Source: a bacterium (GTDB taxonomy: Bacteria; Vulcanimicrobiota; Xenobia; Xenobiales; JADMJV01). Taken from it: DNA of 64,000 nt. This document shows positions 24,407 to 32,416 of the stretch, one piece after another. Below the pieces are notes generated by a model, which saw nothing but the letters and a program-made list of their open reading frames with translations, ran no database searches and was not told where the DNA came from. A program made the position numbers and the translations under genes. Where the stretch lies: the NCBI GenBank assembly GCA_018266105.1, contig JAFEBA010000001.1, positions 1 through 64,000 on the forward strand, read 5' to 3'. Every line of letters starts with the position of its first letter. The stretch's first letter is position 1.

Positions 24407-26874
24407 CGCACTGTCCTGGCCAGCGACAGCGGCGAAAATGGCTTCTGTACAAAGCCCTGGCCGCTATCCAGCTGATCTTTTGAGGTGAGGCTCCCGTCCA
24501 TGTAGCCGCTCATAAAAATGACGCGAAGTTCTGGCCGGGTCAGCAAAATCGTCTCGACCACCTGGGGTCCACTCATTCCAGGCATGGCCACATCGCTCAG
24601 AATACAGTCCAGCGGCCCCTGGTACTGGCTGAGTAACTTCAGGGCTTCCGGGCCGCTGGCCGCCTCCAGAACATTGTAGCCTCGTGATTCCAGGGCCAAT
24701 CGGGCCACTCTCCGCACCCCGGCTTCATCCTCAATCACCAGGATCGTTTCCGAGCCCAGCAGTCCGGTTTCGGTGGTGGCTCGATTCGGTAGTTGGGCCT
24801 TCTCCACCACCGGGAACCAGCAATGGAAAGTGGCGCCACCGGTTTCCTGGGCTTCCAATTGAATGGTGCCGCCCAATTGCTCCAAAATCCCTTGAGCCAC
24901 GGCCAGGCCGAGGCCCGTTCCCTGGCCCAGTTCCTTGGTGGTAAAAAATGGCTCGAAAATCCGGTCTCGAATTTCCGGCTGAATCCCATCGCCGGTGTCG
25001 GAGACACTCAGCACTGCGAACGGCCCAGGAGAGAGGCCCGCAAAGGGAGATTCCAGATTTCGCCTGGAGGTGCTCAAGGTCAGTCGACCACCCTCTGGCA
25101 TGGCATCGCAGGCATTATTGATCAAATTCACCAGCAGTTGGTCCAGTTGAACGGGGTCGGCCTCAATCAGTCCCAGTTGCTCGCCCAACACCAGGTTGCA
25201 GTGGATTTGCTTCTTCAGACGCGTTTCCAGTCTCTCGACGGTCTGGGTCAGGAGTTCGTTCAGGTCCAAGGCTGTGGGGGCGGTCACGGCCAGGCGACTG
25301 AAGGCCATCAACTGACGGGTGAGTCGAGCCGTATGCTCGCCCGCTCGATAGACTTCCTGGAGCAGTTCCCGGTCTGGATGGGACTCGTCCATCGAGCCCA
25401 AGACGAGGTCGCAGTTTCCAAGAATGATGGTTAACTGGTTGTTGAAGTCGTGGGCAACCCCGCCCGCCAGGCGACCGATGGCCTCCATTTTCTGAGCCTG
25501 CCAGAATTGTTGCTCCAGTCTCTTGCTCGAGGTGATATCCGTTGAGATGGCTGCCAACGCCTGAATTTCGCCGTTCGCTGACAGTAGAGGGAACTTGATC
25601 GAGTAGAAGGTTTTCCATTCATTATCAATCTGCAGATTTTCCTGAACTTCCAGGGGCTGTCCGGTCTCCAACACCTGAGCTTCATAGCGTGCGTGCTCTT
25701 CGGCCAGAGCGGAGGGAAAGAGGTCGTAGCTGGTCTTTCCCAGGATTTCTGAAGATTCCAGCTGCCAGCAACGACAACCGTATTGATTCACCACCTGAAA
25801 GCGCCCGTCCAGGGATTTCACCCAGATCACCGCCTGAGCGTTATCAATGATGGCTTTGAGTAAAGCTTCGCTTTCGGCCAGTTGCTTCTCGGCCACTTTC
25901 TGTGCGGTGATGTCGCGAGATATACCAATGATTCCAACCGGATTTCCGTTCTCGTCAAGGTAAGGGGCCCTGGTGGACAGGAAGGTTCTGGGCTGGCCCT
26001 GGCAGGTCAAGTTCTCTTCGGTGATTTCAGCAATACCGGTTTTGAGAATTTCTTGGTGGCGCGCAGTCAGCATCCTGACTTCGTTGGCAGGAAAGAACCC
26101 TGAGTCGTCCTGGCCTAAGATTTCCTCCACGGGTTTACCCATGTGGCGGGAGGTGGCCTGATTGAGCCAGGTGTATCGGCCCGCCGGATCTTTTACGAAA
26201 AGAGCGTCCTGAGTGGCTTCACTGACCGATTGGAGCAGCCTCGAGAGCTTCTGTTGGCCAAGATGAGCCTGATATTGCTCGGTCAGATCCCCCAGCATCA
26301 GGAGCAAAAATTGGGGTCTGCCCTGTTCATCGGGAATGACTGCGCCATTGTAACGGATGTATCGGATTTGGCCGATATCTTTTCGCAGGCAAACCAGTTC
26401 CCAGTTCTCAACCTGGGCGCCTTGAATCAGTTTTGCCATCGGCCATTCGGCCGGTTCGACGGGGCTACCGTCTGGCTCGCTCAGTTCAAACTGCTGGGTG
26501 AAGCTGGAAAGATTGCGGCGAACCTCCGCTACGCTGGAAAAACCGTGAATGCGTAAAGCCGCCGGATTCCAGTCCAGCAAATTCCCGTTGACGTCGGCCA
26601 CCACCACCCCCTCACTGAGATGGTCGATGATCTGCTGCAAACGTCCTAAATCTGTCTGCGTTTGGCCGTCGGGTTCCGGCAGGAGCCTGCGAAAGAGCGA
26701 GGCGGCCAATTCGGATAAGAGCTGGCGGGCTTCCTGGGGGGCTATTTTGACACGGCTGGCCAGATCGTCTCTGTGTTGCAGTACGAAATCTTCGAGCGCG
26801 TGGCGGAGTTCTTCCTGACTTCTCAAGGAGCTAAGACATTTGCTTTCAGGGCCTGCAAATACTTTTGGAATCAA
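24388..26874 (-). CDS. PAS-domain hybrid histidine kinase with C-terminal receiver
   Basis: The 828 residues have an N-terminal helical region, then three PAS domains (about 85-205, 208-330, 335-455) with PAC-type ends. HisKA follows with GRLAGGVAHDFNNQLTIILG, then HATPase_c with NLINNACDAM, DTGDGI and GQGTGLGLAV. A C-terminal receiver (about 705-820) has the EDE cluster, Asp in ILSDVAMPG and KPF. There are no membrane segments, so it is a cytosolic sensor, possibly of redox or small ligands. TTG 26874 has AAAGGG about 10 nt upstream; no ATG is suitable. The VAHDFNN type usually acts with receivers lacking an output domain. Confidence 0.92.
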   Translation of the reverse strand: MIPKVFAGPESKCLSSLRSQEELRHALEDFVLQHRDDLASRVKIAPQEARQLLSELAASLFRRLLPEPDGQTQTDLGRLQQIIDHLSEGVVVADVNGNLLDWNPAALRIHGFSSVAEVRRNLSSFTQQFELSEPDGSPVEPAEWPMAKLIQGAQVENWELVCLRKDIGQIRYIRYNGAVIPDEQGRPQFLLLMLGDLTEQYQAHLGQQKLSRLLQSVSEATQDALFVKDPAGRYTWLNQATSRHMGKPVEEILGQDDSGFFPANEVRMLTARHQEILKTGIAEITEENLTCQGQPRTFLSTRAPYLDENGNPVGIIGISRDITAQKVAEKQLAESEALLKAIIDNAQAVIWVKSLDGRFQVVNQYGCRCWQLESSEILGKTSYDLFPSALAEEHARYEAQVLETGQPLEVQENLQIDNEWKTFYSIKFPLLSANGEIQALAAISTDITSSKRLEQQFWQAQKMEAIGRLAGGVAHDFNNQLTIILGNCDLVLGSMDESHPDRELLQEVYRAGEHTARLTRQLMAFSRLAVTAPTALDLNELLTQTVERLETRLKKQIHCNLVLGEQLGLIEADPVQLDQLLVNLINNACDAMPEGGRLTLSTSRRNLESPFAGLSPGPFAVLSVSDTGDGIQPEIRDRIFEPFFTTKELGQGTGLGLAVAQGILEQLGGTIQLEAQETGGATFHCWFPVVEKAQLPNRATTETGLLGSETILVIEDEAGVRRVARLALESRGYNVLEAASGPEALKLLSQYQGPLDCILSDVAMPGMSGPQVVETILLTRPELRVIFMSGYMDGSLTSKDQLDSGQGFVQKPFSPLSLARTVRQVLDS

Positions 26875-26902
26875 GAAAACGAGCCCTTTGGATACCCTGT
26901 GT

Positions 26903-26919
26903 GCGACAGAAACTGTCGC
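26903..26919. promoter_or_regulatory. inverted repeat GCGACAG-AAA-CTGTCGC
   Basis: Two perfect 7-bp arms surround AAA in the 168-bp region between the divergent hybrid kinase and the LysM-like gene. The 10-mer AACTGTCGCG in the right arm recurs at 30887-30896, in another intergenic region. It may be an operator shared by the two regions. Confidence 0.4.
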
Positions 26920-27042
26920 GGCCTGTCAAGGCACAGCAGCTTGGCGGCCAGAGCTTTTTACGGGATGGCAACGTTTTGTTCATCTCTTTCAGGTATTTTT
27001 AAGGCAAGATTTACGGCCGATTTCGGCCCACCGGAGGTAGAG

Positions 27043-28206
27043 ATGGGAACTCAGATCAAGTCCAGTGCCCCAAAAGTGGAGCACAAAGCTCCCGCAAAAT
27101 CGGCCGCCAAAGCCGCGCCGAAGCCCGCCGAGAAAAAGGCTCCTCAGAACTCAGCCGTCAAGAGTCCCACCGACAAGGCCAGTGTCAGCGGAGATGCTAA
27201 AGCCAAGGCGGACCCGGGAGCTGACAAGCTGACCAAAGCCTTCGGTGATGCCTATGGCACTTCTAAAGTGAAAACCGACACCTGGAAAAAGGGTCCCAAT
27301 GATAGCATTGAGGGCATGTTGAAGGGCAAGGGCTTTTCACTCAAGGACATCTACACCAAGGGTCAAGACGGAAAGAATATGGTCGACAAGGTCATGTCGG
27401 CGAACAATATCAAGGATGCCAAGAAGATTAAGGATGGTCAGGAACTGAACATTCCTGATTTGGGAAAGAATGGCGGTGGCACGGCCACCGCCGGCCTGAA
27501 ACCAGGTGAAAAGACCGAAGCCAAGCAGGTCGGAGATCACAAGATTCAGAGTGAAAAGCTGGCCGATGGAACCAATCAGTCCAGCGTTGAGACAAAGAAC
27601 GGCAGCGACGTAAAAGTTCAGTCGCCGGGCAACAGTACGAACGCCACTCAAGTTAAGCCAGACGGCAGCACCAGCACTCAGACCCTGGCCAAGAATGAGC
27701 AGGGCAAGGTCACCACTGAGGTTGACACGACCACCAAGGGCAATACCGACACCATCCAGGCCAAGACTTTGGACGGTGGCACCTTGAAAGGCAAGGCCAA
27801 CCAGGACGGTGTTCAACTCCAAAATGGCAGCGTCAAGGTCACCGAGGACCTGGACGAACGCAAACGCGATGGAGCTGTGGAGAACTTTGGCGCCAAAGTG
27901 GACAAATTCTTCGGGATGGGACCTCAGGGACCATCACCCAGTGTCGATGTGCAAGGCAAGAATGTGACCACGACCGCCGTCGGAAACGACATTACTGTTC
28001 AGGCCGATGGTAAACAGGTGGCCAAGTTCAATCAGGATGCCGATGACGGCTTCTTTGAGCGCACCGGAGCAGCGGTGGACAAAGGCGTGAAAACCGTTAG
28101 CGACCTGGCCGGCCGCGCCGCTAACGGGGCAGTCGATCTTGCCTCCCGGGCCGGCGGGGCCATCAGCAATGCCGCCAGTGGCCTGTGGAACTGGATTCGG
28201 GGTTAG
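27043..28206 (+). CDS. LysM-like domain protein with repetitive Lys/Thr/Gly-rich body
   Basis: The 387 residues begin with an Ala/Lys/Pro-rich segment (15-75). A LysM-like module follows (about 85-145: WKKGPNDSIEGMLKGKGFSL and later IKDAKKIKDGQELNIPDLG). A long Thr/Gly/Asn-rich region then has beta-helix-like repeats (KNGSDVKVQSPGNSTNATQV, KTLDGGTLKGKANQDGVQLQ). The C-terminus has a glycine/alanine hydrophobic stretch. No signal peptide is present, as in several neighbours with disordered N-termini. GGAGG lies 7 nt before ATG 27043. The likely role is cell-envelope or spore/structure associated; the partner is unknown. Confidence 0.75.
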   Translation: MGTQIKSSAPKVEHKAPAKSAAKAAPKPAEKKAPQNSAVKSPTDKASVSGDAKAKADPGADKLTKAFGDAYGTSKVKTDTWKKGPNDSIEGMLKGKGFSLKDIYTKGQDGKNMVDKVMSANNIKDAKKIKDGQELNIPDLGKNGGGTATAGLKPGEKTEAKQVGDHKIQSEKLADGTNQSSVETKNGSDVKVQSPGNSTNATQVKPDGSTSTQTLAKNEQGKVTTEVDTTTKGNTDTIQAKTLDGGTLKGKANQDGVQLQNGSVKVTEDLDERKRDGAVENFGAKVDKFFGMGPQGPSPSVDVQGKNVTTTAVGNDITVQADGKQVAKFNQDADDGFFERTGAAVDKGVKTVSDLAGRAANGAVDLASRAGGAISNAASGLWNWIRG

Positions 28207-28216
28207 GAGCTGTTCC

Positions 28217-28813
28217 TTAATCCGACAACCTCATATCAACCAGCAGTGAAACCGTCTGCCCCTCAGGCAGGCGGTTTTTGACGTGGAGCTGGCCCCTCAG
28301 TAAAACCCCACGACTCACAGAAAATTCATAGCGACCCTTGACCTCCAGGGTTTCGGTCTCAACCTGACTGTCGATTCGAGCGACCAGTTGCTCCGCTCGT
28401 TCCAGAAAGTCACTGAGAGTGTAGGTGACGTCGACGGGAAGAGCGTGGTTTGGGACCAGCTCGCTGGCAATCCACTGGCTGCCTTGCTCGACTGGCTCCT
28501 CGCTGAGAATGGGCAGGGGAGAGAGGGAGGCAAACTCTTCCTCTCCTTTGGGCATCAAGCCACACGCGTCCAGATAGATCCGGCGGCGGGCGGGGGGATC
28601 CTGAAACGGCTCACTGAGGGGCCCCTCTTTCTCCAGCACGGATTCCTCAACCTGGACCACCGAGAGGCCATCCTTCTCTTCCAGCCGCTTCCAGTTCTGT
28701 CCGGTGACCACCAGGCCGAGCAGGTCAGGGTTTTCCGAACTCATCTCCATGCGGCGATGGTAGTAAATTTCGGATAAACCGTTAAACAGGTATTCTAGGC
28801 GCGCAATCAGCAT
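28217..28813 (-). CDS. hypothetical protein of 198 residues
   Basis: No family is recognised. The protein is acidic (SVLEKEGPLSEPFQDPP). Its C-terminal half alternates strands and a helix (TYTLSDFLERAEQLVARIDS; EVKGRYEFSVSRGVLLRGQL), similar to small beta-sandwich domains. AAAGGCG about 9 nt before ATG 28813 supports the long form; MEMSSEN at 28750 is an alternative. It is convergent with the LysM-like gene, whose terminator lies inside this gene's 3' end. Confidence 0.65.
   Translation of the reverse strand: MLIARLEYLFNGLSEIYYHRRMEMSSENPDLLGLVVTGQNWKRLEEKDGLSVVQVEESVLEKEGPLSEPFQDPPARRRIYLDACGLMPKGEEEFASLSPLPILSEEPVEQGSQWIASELVPNHALPVDVTYTLSDFLERAEQLVARIDSQVETETLEVKGRYEFSVSRGVLLRGQLHVKNRLPEGQTVSLLVDMRLSD
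28250..28279 (+). terminator. intrinsic terminator of the LysM-like gene
   Basis: AACCGTCTGCC (28250-28260) pairs with GGCAGGCGGTT (28266-28276), with one G-T pair, around a CCTCA loop and is followed by T. It lies about 45 bp after the stop at 28206 and within the coding sequence of the convergent gene. Confidence 0.65.
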
Positions 28814-28902
28814 GCATGCGCCTTTGGGGCCGCCAATCAGGTCCCTCCTGAAAGTTCACAATCCCCGGGCGGACCGGGCCCAACTTCTTTGTTAGTCTGG
28901 GC

Positions 28903-29742
28903 ATGTCCATGAAGATCGCCAGCTCGCCTCGTAATACCCCGCCCCATCGCAGCGGCCATTCTCACAATGACGAGATGCAGGCCAGGCCTTTAGCCCAGGC
29001 TCTCCAGGACGGATTCACCAGTATCGAGGTGGATGTACATCTTATCAATGGGCGACTGCTGGTCGGGCATAGCCAGAAGGACGCAGAGCGCAAGAACCTT
29101 ACTCTGGAAGCTGCATATCTGGCTCCGCTGGAGCAACGAGTGGCCCAGTTTGGCTCGGTTTATCCCGGTCACAAGGAAATCACGCTGATGCTGGATTTCA
29201 AGGGGGGAGCGGAGACCACCTATAAAGCGCTCAAGCCCCTGCTGAGCAAATACCAGGGTATGCTGGTTCAAGTCCGGGGGGGACAGGAGCAGCCGGCTCC
29301 GGTTAAAGTCGTGATCACTGGAAATCAGCCCGAGCTGGAGTCGGTCAGCGACCGCAGCCTATTTTTAGATGGCTCGCTACGTCAGGCTCTGGACCATCCT
29401 GGCAGTCTGGATCCGACTGTCACTCCGACTGTTCAGGGCAATTATCACGCTTTCTTTCGCTGGAACGGCCAGGGTGGAATGTCCGCGGGCGAGCGCAAGA
29501 AGTTGAACAATATGGTGGCCGCGGTTCACGCCCAGGGCCTGCAAATGCGTCTCTGGGACGCACCCGATCAACCCAACGCCTGGCAAACCTTTCTTGAGGC
29601 TGGAGTGGATCGAATCAATACGGACCACCTTGAGAGCTACGCCGACTGGCAATCTGTTCACCGAGCGTCAAACACCCCTCCGCAGCCTCCTGTTAGGCTG
29701 GAGGAGCAGGAAAGACACACACTTGGAGGTCGCAAATGCTGA
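28903..29742 (+). CDS. GDPD/PLC-like phosphodiesterase
   Basis: The 279-residue protein starts with a short basic segment, then HRSGHSHNDEMQARPLAQAL and QDGFTSIEVDVHLINGRLLV followed by GHS. This is the catalytic pattern of glycerophosphodiester phosphodiesterases and AIM6-like PLC-type proteins (His, then E-x-D, then a second His). EITLMLDFKGG continues the barrel, and RLWDAPDQPNAWQTFLEAGV with DRINTDHL closes it. There is no signal peptide. The gene overlaps the next (29736) by 7 bp. The substrate may be a phospholipid-derived diester; this is not shown by sequence. Confidence 0.82.
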   Translation: MSMKIASSPRNTPPHRSGHSHNDEMQARPLAQALQDGFTSIEVDVHLINGRLLVGHSQKDAERKNLTLEAAYLAPLEQRVAQFGSVYPGHKEITLMLDFKGGAETTYKALKPLLSKYQGMLVQVRGGQEQPAPVKVVITGNQPELESVSDRSLFLDGSLRQALDHPGSLDPTVTPTVQGNYHAFFRWNGQGGMSAGERKKLNNMVAAVHAQGLQMRLWDAPDQPNAWQTFLEAGVDRINTDHLESYADWQSVHRASNTPPQPPVRLEEQERHTLGGRKC

Positions 29743-30353
29743 TACAAACTAATAAGCCAAACATTCCCCTCTTGCGAGGTCCGGTGGCTCCCCCTACCGC
29801 CGAGCCCGCTCCGCCCGCACCCAAGCCGGAAGACAACGTCACGTTAAGTTCAGGCCCCCTACCCAAGCAGCCTGAGGGGCCGGATTCTCCTGAGGGACCG
29901 AAGCACGGTCTGGCATACCGAGGAGCCCGTTTTCTGGTCGGCTCCGTGGGTGCAGTCGTGGGCGGAGCCGTCGGAGCGGCGGTGGGAGGCGTGATCCACG
30001 CAGGCGACACCGTCATCCCGATTGGGGTACAGAAAGTCGCCTCCAAAATTCTACGTCCCGGTCTGGCTGCGGCCGGGGCGGTTGCTGGCGGCCTGGTGGG
30101 CGTATCCGTCATCCCGCTGCTTGGACCGGCTAAGGGTGCCGCGATCGGCGCAGTGGCCGGCGCCGCTCTGGGAGGAGGCATTCCCGGAGCGCTGGATGCT
30201 TTAGCTGCTTCCGCTAAAGGCGCGCTTTGCGGTGGACGCAAAGGCCAGAAGAAGGGCTATGCAGTGATGGCGGGCGCCTTTGACAAGGTGGCTGAAAAGT
30301 TGCAGAAGCCGCCAGCCCCGCCCTCACCCCCAACCCCTCCGCCAGCTCAATGA
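29736..30353 (+). CDS. proline-rich glycine-zipper membrane protein
   Basis: The 205-residue protein has a Pro-rich soluble N-terminus (1-60), then glycine-zipper membrane helices (VGSVGAVVGGAVGAAVGGVI, AAAGAVAGGLVGVSVIPLLG, AAIGAVAGAALGGGIPGAL). The tail is KPPAPPSPPTPPPAQ. TTGGAGG lies about 7 nt before ATG 29736. The gene overlaps the GDPD-like gene and is followed by a strong terminator, so the two form an operon. Glycine-zipper proteins insert in membranes and may form pores, but no function is known for this one. Confidence 0.78.
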   Translation: MLIQTNKPNIPLLRGPVAPPTAEPAPPAPKPEDNVTLSSGPLPKQPEGPDSPEGPKHGLAYRGARFLVGSVGAVVGGAVGAAVGGVIHAGDTVIPIGVQKVASKILRPGLAAAGAVAGGLVGVSVIPLLGPAKGAAIGAVAGAALGGGIPGALDALAASAKGALCGGRKGQKKGYAVMAGAFDKVAEKLQKPPAPPSPPTPPPAQ

Positions 30354-30379
30354 TGTCCGCTGATTGAGCGCTGAAAAAG

Positions 30380-30411
30380 CGCCCGAGCCTGTGAGGGCCG
30401 GGCGTTTTTTT
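30380..30411 (+). terminator. intrinsic terminator after the glycine-zipper gene
   Basis: CGCCCG (30380-30385) pairs with CGGGCG (30399-30404), with an inner GCC/GGC stem, then seven T. It lies 27 bp after the stop at 30353. Confidence 0.9.
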
Positions 30412-30431
30412 GTTTTGTCTCAGTTAAACTG

Positions 30432-30728
30432 TCAGGCTTGGCGCGTTTTGCCTGCCTCACGATCGGGATAGCGAAGCGCGGTCCTGGCGCGCGCTTTGGC
30501 CGCCTCGACCTCGCGATTTCGCGCTGGTCCCTGAATTTGCAGCCGACTCAGGAGCTTCTCCAGGCTATGCGTGATTTCGTGGACGGCTTCATCAAAGGCT
30601 GCCTGATTGACTTTGGAGGGCCGCGTGCTCCCGCTGACCTTGCGAACGAACTGCAGGGCCGCCGCCTCGATTTCGGTGGCATTGGCCGGTGGTTCAAAGT
30701 GAGATAACGTACGAATATTCCTGCACAT
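30432..30728 (-). CDS. DUF2277 family protein
   Basis: The 98-residue protein begins MCRNIRTLSHFEPPANATEI and continues EAAALQFVRKVSGSTRPSKV and PARNREVEAAKARARTALRY. This is the DUF2277 pattern, found in many bacteria, with an invariant MCRNI start and no known function. The start at 30728 is fixed by that motif, with GCAGG upstream; the longer frame to 30866 is not conserved. The gene is convergent with the glycine-zipper gene, separated by its terminator. Confidence 0.92.
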   Translation of the reverse strand: MCRNIRTLSHFEPPANATEIEAAALQFVRKVSGSTRPSKVNQAAFDEAVHEITHSLEKLLSRLQIQGPARNREVEAAKARARTALRYPDREAGKTRQA

Positions 30729-30825
30729 GCTGACCTGCTTTCGTGGCCAACCTCTCTCGTCCTGGAAACCAGGTGTGGAGCGGACACCATACCCTGGTTC
30801 CAATGGGCCGGATCTACCAGGACGT

Positions 30826-30896
30826 GTGACAGCGAAACTGTGAATAGTAACCATGGCCGGGGCCACTGTTTCAGTTACACTGTAATAACTGTCGCG
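30826..30896. promoter_or_regulatory. cluster of ACAG/CTGT dyads upstream of the transposase remnant
   Basis: The 229-bp gap between divergent starts 30728 and 30958 holds GTGACAGCGAAACTGTGA (from 30826) and CAGTTA-CACTGTAA-TAACTG (30872-30891). AACTGTCGCG (30887-30896) also occurs at 26911-26920. It could be a regulator site or a trace of a former insertion-sequence end. Confidence 0.35.
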
Positions 30897-30957
30897 CAGT
30901 CAGATTGACCGCCGTCTCTCAAGAAACAGGGGAAAGCTCATGGTCAGGACAGCCTAA

Positions 30958-31632
30958 ATGTTCGGAAGGTATCTCAGACTCGTTCAGGATTTTCCCTGTC
31001 GCGAAGCTCTTTCGGGCTTCGTTTGTCAACAGCTGAGCTTACTGGTCAAGGACCTGATGGAAATCGAGACTGGTGCCTTGCTCAGGTCTGTCGGGGGCTC
31101 TCGTAATGGCTACCAGACGCAACAGCAAATTTTGCTTGCCTGTGGGGCCCTAACTCTGCGCCGCCCACGAATTCGCGGCCAGAGTGGCCCGTCTGCGGCT
31201 TACCTGAAAGTGCTGAGAGGGCGAAAGGCTTTTCAAGAAAGTCCCTTTCTATTCTTGGAAGGCCTGGCGCGCCGAGATCTGAGTTTGCTGGGGAGGTTTC
31301 TGGAAGTTCCCCAAGAGTTTTGGACAGAGGCGGAGCGGGCGAGCTGGTTGCGATTGAGCCAATGGCGAGACCAGACCCTCTGCTCGCGCGGGGACCATTG
31401 TCTGGTGCTTCAATCGCTCAGTTTTGGTCCCGATTTGCCTCAGTTGCTGGTCGCGGTGGCCATTGACCAACGCGGTCAGGCTGAAGTTCTAGACGCACAA
31501 TCGGGCGACGCAAGTGAGCAACAGTCGTGGTCGGAGCTTTGCCACCGGCTCAAAGAGCGCAGCATTCCCTCTCCGATTTTGGTCCGGGGGACGGCCACCG
31601 ACATTCACTGGCCTCACGCCACGGTTCTTTAG
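30958..31632 (+). pseudogene. degenerate IS256/Mutator-type transposase fragment
   Basis: The 224-residue frame follows the IS256 pattern: GALLRSVGGSRNGYQTQ, then GALTLRRPRIRG, a helical block with LEGLARRDLSLLGRFLEVP, then LLVAVAIDQRGQAEVLDAQS and WSELCHRLKERS. At the two expected catalytic Asp positions the sequence reads VLQSLSFGP and ILVRGTA, with no Asp. The C-terminal third is missing, ending at WPHATVL. A short Lys/Arg-rich stretch in another frame (31633-31793) may be the decayed remainder. No terminal repeats or target duplication are seen. It is either a dead copy or a domesticated DNA-binding protein. Confidence 0.72.
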
Positions 31633-31681
31633 GGGGTGTCCAGTGGACTGACCACTCCGGAATCCGCTCCACCACTCCAGT

Positions 31682-31693
31682 GATAAGCAATTT
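31682..31693 (+). repeat. GATAAGCAATTT word, copy 4
   Basis: An exact copy, preceded by T, lies in the 157-bp gap between the transposase remnant and the NarL-type regulator. Confidence 0.7.
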
Positions 31694-31789
31694 CATGAAA
31701 CGGCTTGGCATCAAGGCCTGGGCCCTGCACCAGCTGGTCAAAAGCCCGAACCACTTGGACAGCAGGAGGCTTGTCGAAGCTCAGGCCCC

Positions 31790-32416
31790 ATGATCAGTAT
31801 CGTTCTGGTGGAAGATCACGCGGTGGTGCGAGCCGGCCTGAGGGAATTGCTGGAGAAACATCCTGACTTTCAGGTCGTGGGTGAGGCCGGCACCCTGACC
31901 GAGGCCCGGCGGCTTTTGCCCACTCTTGCTCACGATGTGACGATCCTCGACCTGGATATGCCGGACGGCCAGGCCGAGCATTTCCTCACCCGACTCCGAG
32001 GCCGCGGCTCCCAGGCGGTCTTGATTCTGTCGATGCACATCGATCCCAGGCGAGTTCGAGATTGCCTGGATGCGGGCGCGCGCGGTTACCTGGTGAAGTC
32101 AGCCAGTCCAGAGGAGTTTTATGCGTCCATCATGGCGGTCCACTCGGGAAGTATCTATTTGCATCGCGACGTGGCTTTTTCGGCGTCAGACCTTTACGCT
32201 CGAGTGCACACTTCACTGCTGACGGAGCGCGAAAGCAAGGTCCTGACCGCCATTGCTCAGGGTCAGACCAACGAAGCCATCGCCCGGTCCTTGGGAATCT
32301 CAGTGAGCCGATTGAAATCGCACATTCGCAGCCTGTTCTCTCGATTTGGAGTCAACGACCGTATCAGCCTCATTCGCGATGCCTCAGCCAAGGGTTTTAT
32401 TGAGAGTTCTGATTGA
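31790..32416 (+). CDS. NarL/LuxR-family response regulator
   Basis: The 208-residue protein has an N-terminal receiver (acidic Glu8-Asp9, phosphoacceptor Asp54 in ILDLDMPDG, Lys in YLVKSAS). A C-terminal LuxR-type helix-turn-helix (about 143-200) has LTERESKVLTAIAQGQTNEA and IARSLGISVSRLKSHIRSLF. It should bind DNA on phosphorylation. No cognate kinase is adjacent; the nearest is the hybrid kinase at 24388-26874. The 3' end overlaps the convergent gene by 20 bp. Confidence 0.93.
   Translation: MISIVLVEDHAVVRAGLRELLEKHPDFQVVGEAGTLTEARRLLPTLAHDVTILDLDMPDGQAEHFLTRLRGRGSQAVLILSMHIDPRRVRDCLDAGARGYLVKSASPEEFYASIMAVHSGSIYLHRDVAFSASDLYARVHTSLLTERESKVLTAIAQGQTNEAIARSLGISVSRLKSHIRSLFSRFGVNDRISLIRDASAKGFIESSD

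Noticed and set aside
27337..27822. 161-codon minus-strand frame inside the LysM-like gene, with signal-like hydrophobic segments
   Set aside because: It is antisense to a Lys/Thr/Gly-rich coding sequence; complement codons give Leu/Val. It has no ribosome site or family match.
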